Below, in pieces: positions 11,885 through 23,390 of a stretch of 34,732 nucleotides of DNA; position 1 is the first letter of the stretch, and each line of letters starts with the position of its first letter. Below the pieces are notes generated by a model. The model did not search any database. It was not told the DNA's origin and was given only the letters and a program-made list of their open reading frames with translations. The stretch lies in the NCBI RefSeq assembly GCF_041956535.1, contig NW_027192220.1, forward strand, positions 95,485-130,216. The letters run 5' to 3'. The translations under genes were made by a program, and so were the position numbers. Source of the DNA: Calcarisporiella thermophila CBS 279.70. Its lineage: Eukaryota; Calcarisporiellomycota.

Positions 11885-12495
11885 TCAATTCTTGGTGAAT
11901 GCATATCCAATCAACGCCACAGCGCTAATACCCAATACCGTCCGAACTGAGTGCAGCTTGGTCCAGTGCTCAATCAAGACGCTTGCCTCCCGCTCCTTGT
12001 CCACCTTTTCCTTCTTTCCTTTCTCCCCCGAATCACCCTTCTTTTCTAGGTTTGTGATTTGCTTTCCTAAGTCGAGAAGTTTTGCATTGGTAGGCATGAT
12101 ACAAAGAAGTGTGTAGGGAGCATTCAGGGCGATTATTCCTCCAGCATAGAGAAAAGCGCGTGGGGACCCGAGATAAGTGGCAAGAGCCCCTGTTAATGCG
12201 GAGCCTGCGATAAGTTTAATTTGTGTATCTAATAATGTAATAAAACAAAGGCAAAGGATTAGAAGAACGAGTCCCCCTAGCCCAGAAACAGTAACGCACT
12301 TTTTCCCTTCTCGTAATGAACTCCCCAGTGCCGCGTGCTTTCCCCAACTTCCGAACTCGCCTCCTTCAGCCCTGGAATAATAATACAGTTATATGCCAGG
12401 GCTACGCCAGCAAAAAGAGCTGTCGAGGTAATGCAGCCTATTTCAGCTGCTCGACGGACGATGGGGAGAACATCATTAACATTCAATTCGCTCAT
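11885..12495 (-). CDS. DUF1772 (anthrone oxygenase-like) membrane protein
   Basis: Two exons: 12300-12495 and 11885-12228, a 71-nt intron (GTGCGT..TTATTAG, phase 1), 179 aa. The first helix (ITSTALFAGVALAYNCIIIPGL), then HWGVHYEKGK, a middle pair of helices (IAGSALTGALATYL and FLYAGGIIALNAPYTLL) and IMPTNAKLLDL followed by a last helix (VRTVLGISAVALIGYAF) follow the DUF1772 layout. The family includes anthrone oxygenases in polyketide clusters, but most members are of unknown function. No polyketide gene lies nearby, so that activity should not be assumed. The intron is stop-free in one frame, which makes the gene look frameshifted if it is missed. The charged insert GDSGEKGKKEKVDKERE (about 134-150) is a low-complexity loop. 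Converges on SEC62. Confidence 0.8.
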
Positions 12496-13444
12496 GGTAG
12501 AATGCTGGGATCCTGAGAAAAATTTGAGGATACGTGGAAAAAAAATTGAGTGGAAATTTTTAATTTTTCACTTTTTTATCTTATCCGCCGAGACTGCGCC
12601 AAGCTCGGAATAACTAAGTAGAAAAAAAAATGTTATTTAGGATGCCTTAACAGGATCCCACATCCGCCAAAATAAACCCGAGAATGCTATGCAAGTGAGG
12701 TCGAAGAGCGATACAGTCGTCATTTCCAGTCCTTTGGACTCTGTTTTTTGGATACAAAAAATTGGCACAAGGTCAAACCGTCTCCAGTGCAGACAAGGGC
12801 ATCACACGTAGCACCAAGTACTATCACTCTATTTAAAATTGGTTTGATGTTTACTAGTGTCAAACCCTGATAAATTAGAATACGAACAAAAAACTGAAAA
12901 CTGGAATTATCCACTGCGAATCAACATCAGCTTAAGGTCTCTCTATCTTGCAATACTCCATGCATATGAAATATTCACTTTAAAGGCTTCAAATTTATAC
13001 AGCTTTGTAGCCTTACTGAACGGCTAGACTGGTAGGTGTAGGTACAAATATCCTGTAGAGAAATCCATCTGTTTTTCAACACCAGCAGACAATGGTGCCT
13101 ATTTTGAAGATTCTACGAAAATACTCTTTCAAGATGATAATTGTTAAGCTTTTGATGTCATAAGAAAGTATAAAAAGTACGCAAACTATTCTTTCTTCTC
13201 TAGAATTTTGACATTTTTTCTCTGTAAAAAAGGGGTTTCTATTCAGAGTCCAAATAAATTAGTCATAGGAGCAATCTATACATGAGGGATGAAATTATTG
13301 ACATGTTTCACAATCGCTCTTCCCGCCTGCTTGCTTCATAGCATTCCTGATACAGAGTGACCAAAAAGGCAAAAAGAGAATAAAATTCGGTTTGTTAACA
13401 TCACCTTCCTCTCAGAAAATTATCCATACAATGTATGTTACAGC
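12496..13444. other. Intergenic DNA, no gene seen
   Basis: About 950 bases. A 64-aa minus-strand frame (12720-12914) has no family signal and is not called. No RNA gene was recognised. Confidence 0.45.
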
Positions 13445-13576
13445 TTACTTCTTCTCTTTACATGCTCGCTGAAACTCTTCCCATTCCTTCATGCACTTGC
13501 TTCTATCTCCTCCATTACGAAGCAGGCATTCTTGGAGAGCTTGATGGTCGCAGCTCTCAGCTTTTTTTGGCTCCAT
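13445..13576 (-). CDS. Small twin-cysteine (CHCH-like) protein
   Basis: A single exon of 43 aa. The ATG at 13576 gives MEPKKAESCDHQALQECLLR. A longer in-frame version to 13696 adds an atypical stretch and is less likely. Four Cys form two pairs, CX7C (CDHQALQEC) and CX10C (CMKEWEEFQRAC), separated by a turn (LRNGGDRSK). The layout resembles small helical-hairpin intermembrane-space proteins (COX/CMC type), but the spacing is not the classical CX9C, so the assignment to that group is inferred. Such proteins are imported and oxidised by the MIA pathway. No other gene is close, and the sequence has no signal peptide. Confidence 0.6.
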   Translation of the reverse strand: MEPKKAESCDHQALQECLLRNGGDRSKCMKEWEEFQRACKEKK

Positions 13577-14488
13577 TATCGAAATCTCAAATCGTTTTGA
13601 AATTATTATTATGGTGAAAGCTTCGTTAGCTGTTTTGTGACGGTTTTTAAGGGCATCCGAAATCCCTTTGTCACATAATCTAATTATAATTTCCACCTAG
13701 TAAGACTGCATGAGCATCCCAATACACTCATTTAGCACTACACTTAATTCACTGCTTCAAAATCTCGGAAGATGTTGGAGTTCAGATACTGCTGTGCCTA
13801 ATGCAACTGGATATGAGGGTGAGCTTCTAACAGAATGCGTATTTTGACACAGATATGTCAATAGGAAATTTTGGTGTTAGAAGGTTACAAATTGCAGTTT
13901 AAAAGAATAACATGCCCGTAGTAATTGCAGGGCAGCTTTGGTTTTCTGTTGATAGACTAACCAAAGAACGACCAAATCAAATGCAATCATTTTTTGGAAC
14001 TTCAAAAGGAGATTCTTTACTGCAAAAGCCTTTCTTTATGTTATATCCATTCAGTCATTGAATATTTCGCACCCAGTGCCTTGTGAGGTGGAGACAGCGT
14101 CGTACCGAGCATCACGTTACACTCTCAATAAATAGCTGTATATGATAAAATATGCTTACAAGTCGCCTAGTGACCTCCAATTATGCGATTGCAAGATCAA
14201 AAGTAACCTACTTATCCACCCTACCCTGTACTTTATATTGACGAGTCTTTGGATTGTCGGCCACTTAGGTCATTGCCACTAGTTGGGCATTCATTTAAAC
14301 ATATTTAGCCCAAAAGTTCGATGTGATCTCCAACAGATGCTAGTTTGAGTTTTTTCTTCTTCAAAATTACGGATATTACATTTACCACTTTAGGGTTACA
14401 ACAAATGCCATTATGTGCTTAGTATGGTTGAATATGAATTAGCGAAAAATTCATGAACAGATAGAAGGATAAATATACTCGTGGACGA
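13577..14488. other. Intergenic DNA, no gene seen
   Basis: About 900 bases between two minus-strand genes, without a credible open frame or RNA gene. It holds the promoter side of the twin-cysteine gene and the 3' side of FEX. Confidence 0.45.
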
Positions 14489-15755
14489 TTAAGGAACATT
14501 ACAATTGAGAACAGGTGTGTGGCCGGACCAGAAGAATCCTCCCACAATGACTATCATGAGAACTTGCCCAATGACAATCGAGCTAACTGCATAGATACAC
14601 GAAAAGTTTCTAGGTAATGTTGTTATCTCTACTATAAATGTTGATATTGTCGTTAAACAACCGCAAAATCCGTCTATTAACCCCGAGGATATCTCGCAGC
14701 TGGGAGGCATTGCAGGGCGCGATATGATGAATGCTGCGAGTAGAGCGGTACCAAGAATGTTGGCCACTAGTGTGCCAAGAGGGATAGGATAGCGGTTGTT
14801 GAGAGAAAGCGCCAACACCCACCTAAATAATGTCCCTAGACTCACAGATAATAATCAGCGCGTAGGTCAAAAAAAGAGGTATAAAACTGGAAATTAGGTT
14901 ACCTAGAGGCGCCATGACTAGTGGTAAACTCCAAGCACGTCCACTCGACACAAAACCAGCTAACAATGCCATCCCGGTCCACAAAACCACGCCTCCACTG
15001 ATAGCTAGCAAGTCCAGTTGGGATGTCTTCTTTGCTTTGACCGCTTTTATTGGTATATCGTCGTCATTCGACGGAAGGAGTATATCCACCAACTCGTCAC
15101 CGAAAAGGAGCCCGGCCAAAGACATTCCCAATGTGATACAGATATGGGCCAAAAAGGCTAGGAACTATTTGAGTTAATACACCACTCCTGAATAAAGACG
15201 AAAGCCGTGGGCAAATAAAAACAAATTTGCATACACTTTGAAATCCGCCGCGAGAATACCCATCCATATTTGCTAACTCAGTGAACATGCCAAACTGCCA
15301 GGATGAAAAAGTTGTAATGGACCCACATAATCCAGTGGATAACCCTACATACAGTGCATATGACCTAAGATTTATCCAAGCAATCTTTAGATCAGCTAAT
15401 TCGCCACATAAGTGCTAATGGAAAACAGTCACCGGCGTATAATCCTGTTTTCACACGCTCTCACAGCGCCCATAATAGCGCATCCCACGAATTGCGCGCA
15501 AATAAGAGGGAAAACAGGGCTTCCCTCGTATGTGTGGAGATGGACGAGTCCCAATCTGATCAGTACTCCCGCAAAGGAAAAGATGATTAGACATGAGGCA
15601 ATCGCCCAGCGATTCTCTACAGCGATGTTCTCTTTTTTTAGTTCGGGCGAAGGGAGCGATGAGGCTTCATCTTGTCTCAGTATTCTTTGATTTAATGCAG
15701 AGAGATGCAGGTGGGTCGGCGACGACACCTCCGATAACGCGAGGTCGGAAGCCAT
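14489..15755 (-). CDS. FEX1: Fluoride exporter FEX (fused double CrcB)
   Basis: Four exons: 15465-15755, 15235-15414, 14903-15164 and 14489-14835, giving 359 aa with exact phases. It exports fluoride through the plasma membrane. Fungal FEX is a fusion of two CrcB-like halves, and both are visible. Half 1 carries GLSTGLCGSITTFSSWQ (about 121-138). Half 2 has APLGTLFRWVLALSLNN across the 14903/14835 junction, then PLGTLVANILGT with the conserved Asn (270) and GFCGCLTTISTF (300-311) with the Phe/Ser/Thr track that lines the pore. Half 1 keeps the GLCGSITTFS form and half 2 has GFCGCLTTIS, a small departure. An acidic, Ser-rich cytosolic N-terminus precedes half 1. The first intron (GTGAGA, 50 nt) is inferred because reading through it reaches a stop. 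Confidence 0.92.
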
Positions 15756-16254
15756 ATATCCGACATTACTGGCCTCTCGGGATTGGAAGATAGAAAGGGC
15801 TGCGGCACATTCTCAGGCCGGGTAAATTGGAATATCCAAGAGCCCAATAGCGCGTTTGGATACCCCGCGATAGGGCCGAATATACAGGGCAATTAAGCTC
15901 GTCTCATTTGGCGTAGGAATGACACCAGGCCGAGCCCGCAGCTAGTGTGAACAATGGGAAGAGCCACGGTGAAGAAATCGCAATTATTGTGCCACCAACG
16001 CGTGAGTTCTTGTCTGCATCACGCAATCCAACGGAGTACAGATTTGCTGGTTGCGTTTGCCACACATGTTTAACTGCCGGACTACTAGCGACTTATATAG
16101 CATTGCTGATTTCCCTACTACGCATTTTTCACCTTGCCTGCCTGCCCTTTTTTATGCAAAAGCTTTTCTGTCTCTCCTCTTGCCCTTTGCTTACTTAATG
16201 CATGCCCTCTTCTCGCTGCCCTAACCGCTCATCCCTAGCCCCTCTCCCGAAATA
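15756..16254. other. Intergenic region between divergent FEX and sulfate permease genes
   Basis: About 500 bases separating two divergently transcribed ion transporter genes, so it should hold both promoters. The 3' part (16080-16250) is pyrimidine-rich, as is common upstream of fungal start codons. Open frames here (for example 15947-16198) show no family signal. Confidence 0.5.
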
Positions 16255-18670
16255 ATGCCAAACCAACTTCCCTCCACCCGTGAGGCCATTGTCTTCGATG
16301 ACCACACCCATCCAGTATCGCGCACGCTCGTTAAGGACACCCTTCGCGATGGAATGCACTCTTGGCGCTCTGCTTTGACCAATTACTTGATTGGCCTCTT
16401 TCCCATTGCTACATGGCTGCCTCATTACAACTTCACATGGCTGACTGGTGATTTGATTGCTGGTATCACAATTGGATGCGTGGTCGTCCCTCAGGTAAGC
16501 TGCATTTTTATCCGAAAATTGCATCCATCTTAATGAGATTTACACCACCGTGATTAGGGAATGGCATACGCGCGCATTGCAACCCTTCCGCCAGAATATG
16601 GCCTCTACTCATCTTTCGTGGGTGTTTTTATCTACTGCTTTTTTGCCACTTCAAAAGACATGACCATTGGTGAGTCCTTCAATGCCCAGTCCAATACTGC
16701 CACTTCTGTGCTCACCCTCTATTTCGATCTTTAGGTCCAACTGCGGTTATGTCCCTACTTCTCTCACAAATCATCGCCTCCATTACCTCCGAAACTAGCG
16801 CCTACTCCCCAGTGGTGATTGCCAGTGCCTATGCTCTCATGGTCGGCGTAATTTGCGCAGGGCTCGGGTTACTCCGCCTAGGCTTCATAGTCGACTTTAT
16901 CCCTAATCCGGCTATCGCAGGTTTTATGACCGGCTCTGCTATCACAATTGCCCTGGGACAAATACCAAAGTTGCTAGGAATTAAGAGTGTAGATACCCGT
17001 GCTGCCGGATATTTAGTTCTTGGAAACTCACTGGCTGGGTTGCCTCGCACGTCGCTTGACGCGGCGTTTGGGCTGACTGGTCTCTTCATCCTTTATGCAA
17101 TACGCTTTGTGACAACACGCCTGATCAATCGCTATCCACGTTATAAATGGCCCCTATTCTTCGTTAACATTGCCAGAAACATCCTCCTGGTCATTGTCTT
17201 TACGGCAATCGCATACGGCATCTCGAAAGATAATCCCGATAAGCCCCCCATTTCCATTCTGAAGAACGTGCCTTCGGGGTTCAGAGACGTTCACGTTCCC
17301 CACGTCGACGTAGGGCTCTTGCAGAGAATTGCCCCCAATTTACCAAGTGCTGTCATCATTGTTGTGTTAGAACATATAGCAATCGCAAAATCGTTTGGTC
17401 GAGTTAACGATTATAAAAGTAAACCACCCCTCTCTTTTCACTCCTCACATGTGTTCAATATTGAGCATTAATCTCTATTCCTCACTCTACCTTAGTCAAT
17501 CCTAACCAAGAACTCATCGCCATTGGAGTCTCCAACATCATTGCCTCCTTCTTCTCCGCCTATCCCTCCACGGGTTCTTTCTCGCGATCCGCCATTAAAG
17601 CCAAGAGTGGAGTAAGGACCCCGCTTGCCGGTATCTTCTCAGGTATCATCGTCATTCTCGCTCTCTATGCTTTGACCCCGGCGTTCTACTACATTCCTGA
17701 TGCGACACTTGCCGCGGTTATCATCCACGCCGTCGGTGATCTGGTTGTTGGCCCAAACACCTGGAAACACTACTGGAAAGTGAATCCCTTCGAGCTACTT
17801 ATCTTCATCGTGAGTGTGGTCGTGACCTTCTTTGTGACCGTGGAGTGGGGAATCTATATCTCGGTGATCCTATCGGTGCTGCTTCTTCTTTTGAGGATTG
17901 CCCGCCCACGGTATTCTATTCTGGGACGTGTGCCCGTCGAATCCAATGAAAAGGACCACGCACGTTACGTATATGTTCCCATCGAACACCGCACCCTGAA
18001 GACCACGACCGAGATTCAATGTCCACCCCCCGGAATCCTTATCTTCCGCTTCGAAGAGGCCCTCACCTATCCCAATGCCAACTTCATCGCCGACCGGCTC
18101 ATCGAATATGTAGAGGAAAATACACGCCGCGCTGGAGAACGGCCCAAACGTAAAGGAGACCGACCATGGAACGACGCGGGGGATAAGCCCCATATTAGGA
18201 ACTCTTCCTCGGCGAGCACTGAGCGGGACAAGCCAGTGCTAAAGGCATTGGTGTTTGATTTTTCTGGAGTGCCTCACGTTGACACCACTGGATTGCAGAT
18301 GCTGATGGACGTTAGGGCGCAACTGAATCGCTACGCAGATCGCAATGTTGACTGGCATTTCGCAAATATCATCGACGGGTCAGTTCGCCGTTCCTTGATA
18401 ACTGGCGGATTCGGAATTGCTAAAGCACCCAAAGGCCCCGCAGAAGTGGCACCTGTGGTATCTTCGCACAACCAGGCCGTTGCCTCTTCATCCTCGACTT
18501 CACCAACTGCTTCGGTAAGGGAGGACTCTTTGACGGAAGAGAAACCGAGCGTCTCCATGGTCGAGGAGGGTCAAATGACCGCTACTGAATTGGAGGTACT
18601 AGACCATACCCCATTCTTCCATGTAGACCTGGACGAGGCGGTCCGAGTCGCTGCTAAGGACTGGCAGTAA
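16255..18670 (+). CDS. SulP-family sulfate permease with STAS domain
   Basis: Four exons: 16255-16494, 16558-16669, 16735-17418 and 17496-18670, giving 736 aa. The SulP signature is present across the first junctions: [36 protein letters not shown], followed by [14 protein letters not shown]. Ten or more hydrophobic segments follow, with [13 protein letters not shown] and the stretch [20 protein letters not shown] after the third intron. The cytosolic C-terminus (from about 515) is a STAS domain, with [17 protein letters not shown] (about 599-615) matching its conserved phosphorylation-site loop. A poorly conserved charged insert (about 555-590) lies inside it. The protein imports sulfate across the plasma membrane, as S. 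cerevisiae SUL1/SUL2 do. I give no symbol because the paralogue cannot be told. Confidence 0.94.
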
Positions 18671-19840
18671 AACAGAATATACGGCGCCGTACACACTTAC
18701 AATGTTTCTCTACACACTTTTTATTTGTTTCATTTCTTGCTCTGAACTCTTATCCCTATATTCATATTTCAATATTATTTATACGACGCCTGGGGTTTCA
18801 GCTTTAACCTCAATAGTTAGCCGTCCTCCTTGTCTTGTATATTTATTTTTATCTACTCTTATTTATCTACATTAATAACTGCTACACTGTACTGTCACTT
18901 TTATTTTTTTTTAAATTCAATTGTCTACTACGGGAGAACAATCGTTTTTTTTTTTCTAACTCTGCTCCAACCTGCGCTTTTTTTTTTAAAAAAAAAAAAA
19001 CTGTTCTTGTCGAACGCAATTAATTGCAAAATGAGGCAGTTTTAGTGGCTGCCCAGGCACTCTCCTGCTGTGGAAATAAACATCCTCCCTCGGTTTAGCG
19101 CTCCACTAAAATACGTGAAGATTCCATATTTTATATAAATAGTGAAGTTGGCCCACGAATAACGGTTTATCCATAATGGTTTATGAAAAGTGCGAATATC
19201 TGAGGATCGCCAGAGAAAAGGGCAGAGGCAAGAAACCAATCAAACCTAGGAAACATTTCCCCTATAACATTAGTTACTCTTTATAATGATGGCAGATAAA
19301 GCCCCAGTTTAGAGCCTGAGTTGCAGGCACCCTAAGCAAGCTCTAACCCTGTGGTCATGTCTTAAGCTTGTTCGAAGTCCGCAAATGCGCCCACCTTCGA
19401 TTTTAATATCTTTTACTCTTCAGTCCTAACTACAACTTGCACCTAGCAACAGAAGAGCTACCTTTTCATCCTCGTTATCGCCCGCAGTAGCGTCAATAGT
19501 CTATGGATGCTGAAGTTTTCTTTTTTTGAAATGAATGATCATATCGCTCCAATTCCTATGGCCTTATATAGAGATCCTCTTCGTCTATCCTCATCAATAT
19601 TCTTTCTATCACATTCCTACAAAATTGAATGGAGTCTTCAGACCAACATGCACAGAGGAGCCGAGTGCAAGCTGCAAGTTACTTCAATAAGATTGAGAAA
19701 CCAAAACTAATAGGGTCAATGTATTAAGTATTAAGATTTACACGCAGCATGAAAGTATACAAGTATCACACATACAACACACACAAGAAACCGTTATACA
19801 TTGCATATGCACAGTTGACACACAGGGCCCCAAATTTAAC
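18671..19840. other. Intergenic DNA with A/T tracts
   Basis: About 1.2 kb between the convergent sulfate permease and NMA111 genes. A T run followed directly by an A run lies at about 18978-19000. Short open frames have no family signal. Confidence 0.5.
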
Positions 19841-22800
19841 TTAGGCAGCCTCATATTTCCACCCGCTAATGGTGCTTTCATCCCGCGACAAGATCCACGT
19901 GTCCCAGTAGTGGGTGTCCAGCTTCATGGCCACCACCTTGGTAACGTCATTGCGAGACACCGTCTTGATGCGAACATACCCCTCCTCATCCTCATCCTCC
20001 TCCTCTCGGAGCTCTTGCTCGTGAGCGCGAACCGCCTCCAAGAAGGAGTCCAAATCGTGCACACTCCTCCCCCCCACCTCCACCACCCACACTCCCGGTC
20101 GCATACTCACACTTGCGGGTGACCCATACAGAGTGCAAGACACATAGACCCCCGTCGGAACCCTCTTCACCTGCTCAAGCACAGCTTGATACGGCATCTG
20201 CACTAGTGCGCCTTGCCACTCTACTATCCGTGTCGTCTCTAATCCGCTGAGGGGGATGGTCGGCACCCTGATGCGCAATTCTTTCGCATCCCGGAGCACC
20301 ACCATTTCCACCTCCTCCAAATGCTCAATCCGCTTCAAATCGGACATTCTTCCAACGCACTCCCCGTTCATCTCCAGGATCACGTCCCCCACCTGCAGCA
20401 CCTTTTGTGCCGTTTGGTCGAGCACGTTGAGGACGTAGAGGAGCGAGTGCCGCCCGCGCTGACTGGATTCTATCCGTCGCACCCATTCGTCGGTCAAACC
20501 AAGCGTTCTTGCGGCTGCAATGCGCATGGTCCAGAGCTCCACTCCGAGCCCACGCAACTTCGGCTCCTCCCCGCGCATCATCGGCTCCAGCGTAGACTTC
20601 AGCAGATTCACGGCCAACCCCGACATAAACGACATATCCCTCCCTTTCTCATTCTGAGTGGAATAGCTTAGCCACAACGCTTGCACCTTTCCATCACGAT
20701 CACAGAGCACGCCACCTTGGGCGCTCTCCGCGTCGTCCACCTTGATCCCCTCCACGTTCATGGCCCGCCACCGAGGAGGCGAGCATTCTCGTGTGCCCAC
20801 GTTGCTGATGCTGGACACCACGGTCCGGCGAACCACCGGGGAATAATCGCTCGAGCATCCAACCAGCCAAGTCTCGTCGCCCTGCGCCAGCATCTTATCC
20901 GAGAATTCCACTGCCCGAATGGGGGTATCACCGAGAAGCGAGCGATCGAAAGTCAAGACAGCAATATTATAAACAGGGTGAAGATAAAGAAGCCGCGCCG
21001 GAATAATGATGCTATTGGCGACCGTGATAAAAATGTCTCCCACAAGAATCGTGACGGTATCGCGATCGCACACAATGAGTGGGGGGTCAGTCGATACGAT
21101 CACGCCAAATCCATAGAACTAACCACAGAAGATAATACAAGTGTTGGGGGGGTTATCCACAGGGTGTTTACAGGGAATGGGAAGAAGGGAGGTGAGACTG
21201 TGACAGCTCGCTTTACCTGAGTGTTTTTCATTCCATCCACCAGATAAGGCAATTGGAAATCAATGGCCACGAAGGACGGCATTAACAAGCCGGCCGGATG
21301 CAGGGATTCATCCAGCGTGGGAAACGATGCTGTTGCGGACACATACGAGTGCACCTTGGGCGGGGGCGGCATCTCGGTAAAGTGCCAAAGTCCAGTTGTG
21401 TCATCGCGAACTGCAACACGGAAGCTATGCCAATGACGGTCGACATGCATAATCATCACCTTTTCTTTGTACGTCTTTGACAACGAGAAGAAACGGATAG
21501 GCACGCGTGCGCCATCAGGCAGCGTCTTAATCGCCTCGATAAATGCGTCCAGATTTGGCGTTGGGATACTATTGACGCTGACAATCACCGATTTGCGCCA
21601 AGCTGATGCGCTGGCAAGCATGTGTCCACTCGTCGCGACATACGGCCCCCCCACCGGCAGCTGGTAAGTTCGTGCAATTTGGTATGACAGTTCGTGAACT
21701 ATTCCCCCTCCTACCTCCACAAATCGGTCGGGCGTAATGGAATGTAGATCCTGCACCCTCAGGCGTACATTGAGCAAACTTTTGCCGCGGCACACCATGA
21801 ACTCAATCTCTTCGCCCACCATATTGTCCACCACCGCGAAGAGCTGATTGAAATTGGCAATCATTTCGCCCTGAAGCTTGACTATGATGTCCCCCGGCAC
21901 AAGCACATTGTCAGCAGGGCCACGCGGGAGCAACGATCTTACCACGAGCAATCCGTTCTCGTCAGGAAAACGCGCACGCACTTCCTCCTCCACTTCTGCC
22001 CGCAGCCCTAACTTCCGCAGCTCATCGTAGGACATGTACTCAAACTCCGTCTGTAGCGTCCCGCGTGGAACTTGATGCCCGCGACGAATGTAGTTGAGCG
22101 CACGCTTAACTCGATCCAGAGGAAGATAGTAGCTAGATGCGGCTCGACTTGCTCCTCCAGCATTTAACGCGACAGCGTGCCCGTCAATGTCCAATACAGG
22201 GCTGCCGGACGAACCCCCACTAGTGCCGGATGCAGCTTGCAAATAAAATGTGTTAAAATCATTATATTCGCCAACCCCATATTCGGGGGCGCGCCGATCA
22301 AGCCTCGCTATGGTCCCCGCGAGGATGCTCAGTTTTTCACCAGCGTCATTACCAACCACTCGGATTTCCATCCCAACCTTGGCACGTTCTGGAGAGAGCG
22401 GGATCTCAGACAGCTCCATGAATCTGACCTTACGCGGATCAAACTGTAAAAAACCAAAATCGTGCACCGGGTCGCGATAAATTGGCCGCAGATCAACCTC
22501 CTCATAGTTTGTTAGTATGCCTTGGGCCACGATAGGAGCGGGGGAAACGACGTGACGATTCGAGAGAATGATCCCGCGTCTTGCGTCAACAATAAATCCC
22601 GACGCGGAATAAGCCCCTAATTGCACATGAACACATTATTCCACCCTTCTTCTTCTTACCGCGTCAAAATGGATTCCAAGACTTATTTACCCGATGTCTC
22701 TGTGTCAAAACTCCGAACATGACACGCCTTAATCGTGACAATGGCCTTGATAGAGCGCTCAAGCGTCGGCTCCCATGACTTCGCGTCCATCATTGCCAGA

Positions 22801-22943
22801 GGCTGCTGATACCATTTTGGCTGTGCGATATATGGAATGGACTTGGAGCGATTTCGAAAAGGGCTGGAGGAGCGCTGTTCCGGGGGCTCGTAGAGCGGGT
22901 GGCGGGAGGGGAAGGGCGAGGATATTGGCTCTTTTTTGACCAT
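19841..22943 (-). CDS. NMA111: Nma111-type double HtrA serine protease
   Basis: Three exons: 22691-22943, 21217-22616 and 19841-21118, giving 976 aa, close to the 997 aa of the yeast protein. The first trypsin-like domain has the full triad: His106 (ILSNRHVVSP), Asp137 (PVHDFGFLQF) and Ser221 (GTSGGSSGSPVLD). PDZ domains follow (VLVPGDIIVKLQGEMI and a second after it). The second half is a degenerate protease repeat (VSTDPPLIVCDRDTV) with an LTFDRS stretch but no intact triad, plus further PDZ units (LQVGDVILEMNGECV). This layout of one active and one inactive half is that of Nma111, a nuclear protease linked in yeast to Bir1 degradation, heat survival and lipid homeostasis. The N-terminus has a basic patch (FRNRSKS) that may serve nuclear import. 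The 98-nt second intron (21119-21216) restores FYGFGVIV. Confidence 0.94.
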
Positions 22944-22986
22944 GCTGCAAAGAGTGTAGGATAAGAAAGATGAATACGCTAATGTG

Positions 22987-23390
22987 ATGAAAGATGCTCA
23001 GCAAAAACTAAGGAGAATTGAGCGGGAGCTGGACGAGGAAAGGATAGCGACGAGCACTTTGGGCGTAATTATGGTAAAATTCCGTGTGAAACTCAGAAGT
23101 TGCGTCGAAAAACTCCACCAATATCGATCATATACAGTGCCCCTGCCACTCGTTGCGGCTGATTTGCTCTCCTCTAGGCCAAATATTCTCTAGATTTAAA
23201 CCCAAATTCAGCCGACTTCTATTCGCTTGCTGGGGATCTTTCTTCCGCGAGCGCAGGGTGGCAGGAAGAGATGGCGGTGCAAACCTACCCCTCGCCTATG
23301 GGTCCATTTCGATGGAATCTGCCTTCCAGCTTTGGGTGCTTCTGGTTAGCCATTGTGGCTGAAATATATGTCGTGTGGCAATTGGGATAG
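22987..23390 (+). CDS. Small tail-anchored hypothetical protein
   Basis: Two exons: 22987-23064 and 23178-23390, a 113-nt intron (GTAATT..CTCTAG, phase 0), giving 96 aa. An alternative donor nine bases later (ATTATG|GTAAAA) also keeps frame. The N-terminus is charged and predicted helical (QQKLRRIERELDEERIA), probably a short coiled coil. The middle is Ser/Ala-rich (FYSLAGDLSSASAGWQEE). The C-terminus is one hydrophobic segment (FGCFWLAIVAEIYVVWQLG) that ends right at the stop, as in a tail anchor. I do not recognise the family. The start codon lies only 43 bases from the NMA111 start on the other strand, so they share a promoter or this frame starts within the NMA111 5' UTR. The clean splice and hydrophobic end support it; there could be more exons. 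Confidence 0.5.

Noticed and set aside
12295-12304. Frameshift or missing base in the DUF1772 gene
   Set aside because: A 71-nt GT..AG intron closes the frame exactly and fits the family better, so no lesion is needed.
12720-12914. 64-aa minus-strand frame
   Set aside because: No family signal, no splice partner and composition like the surrounding non-coding DNA.
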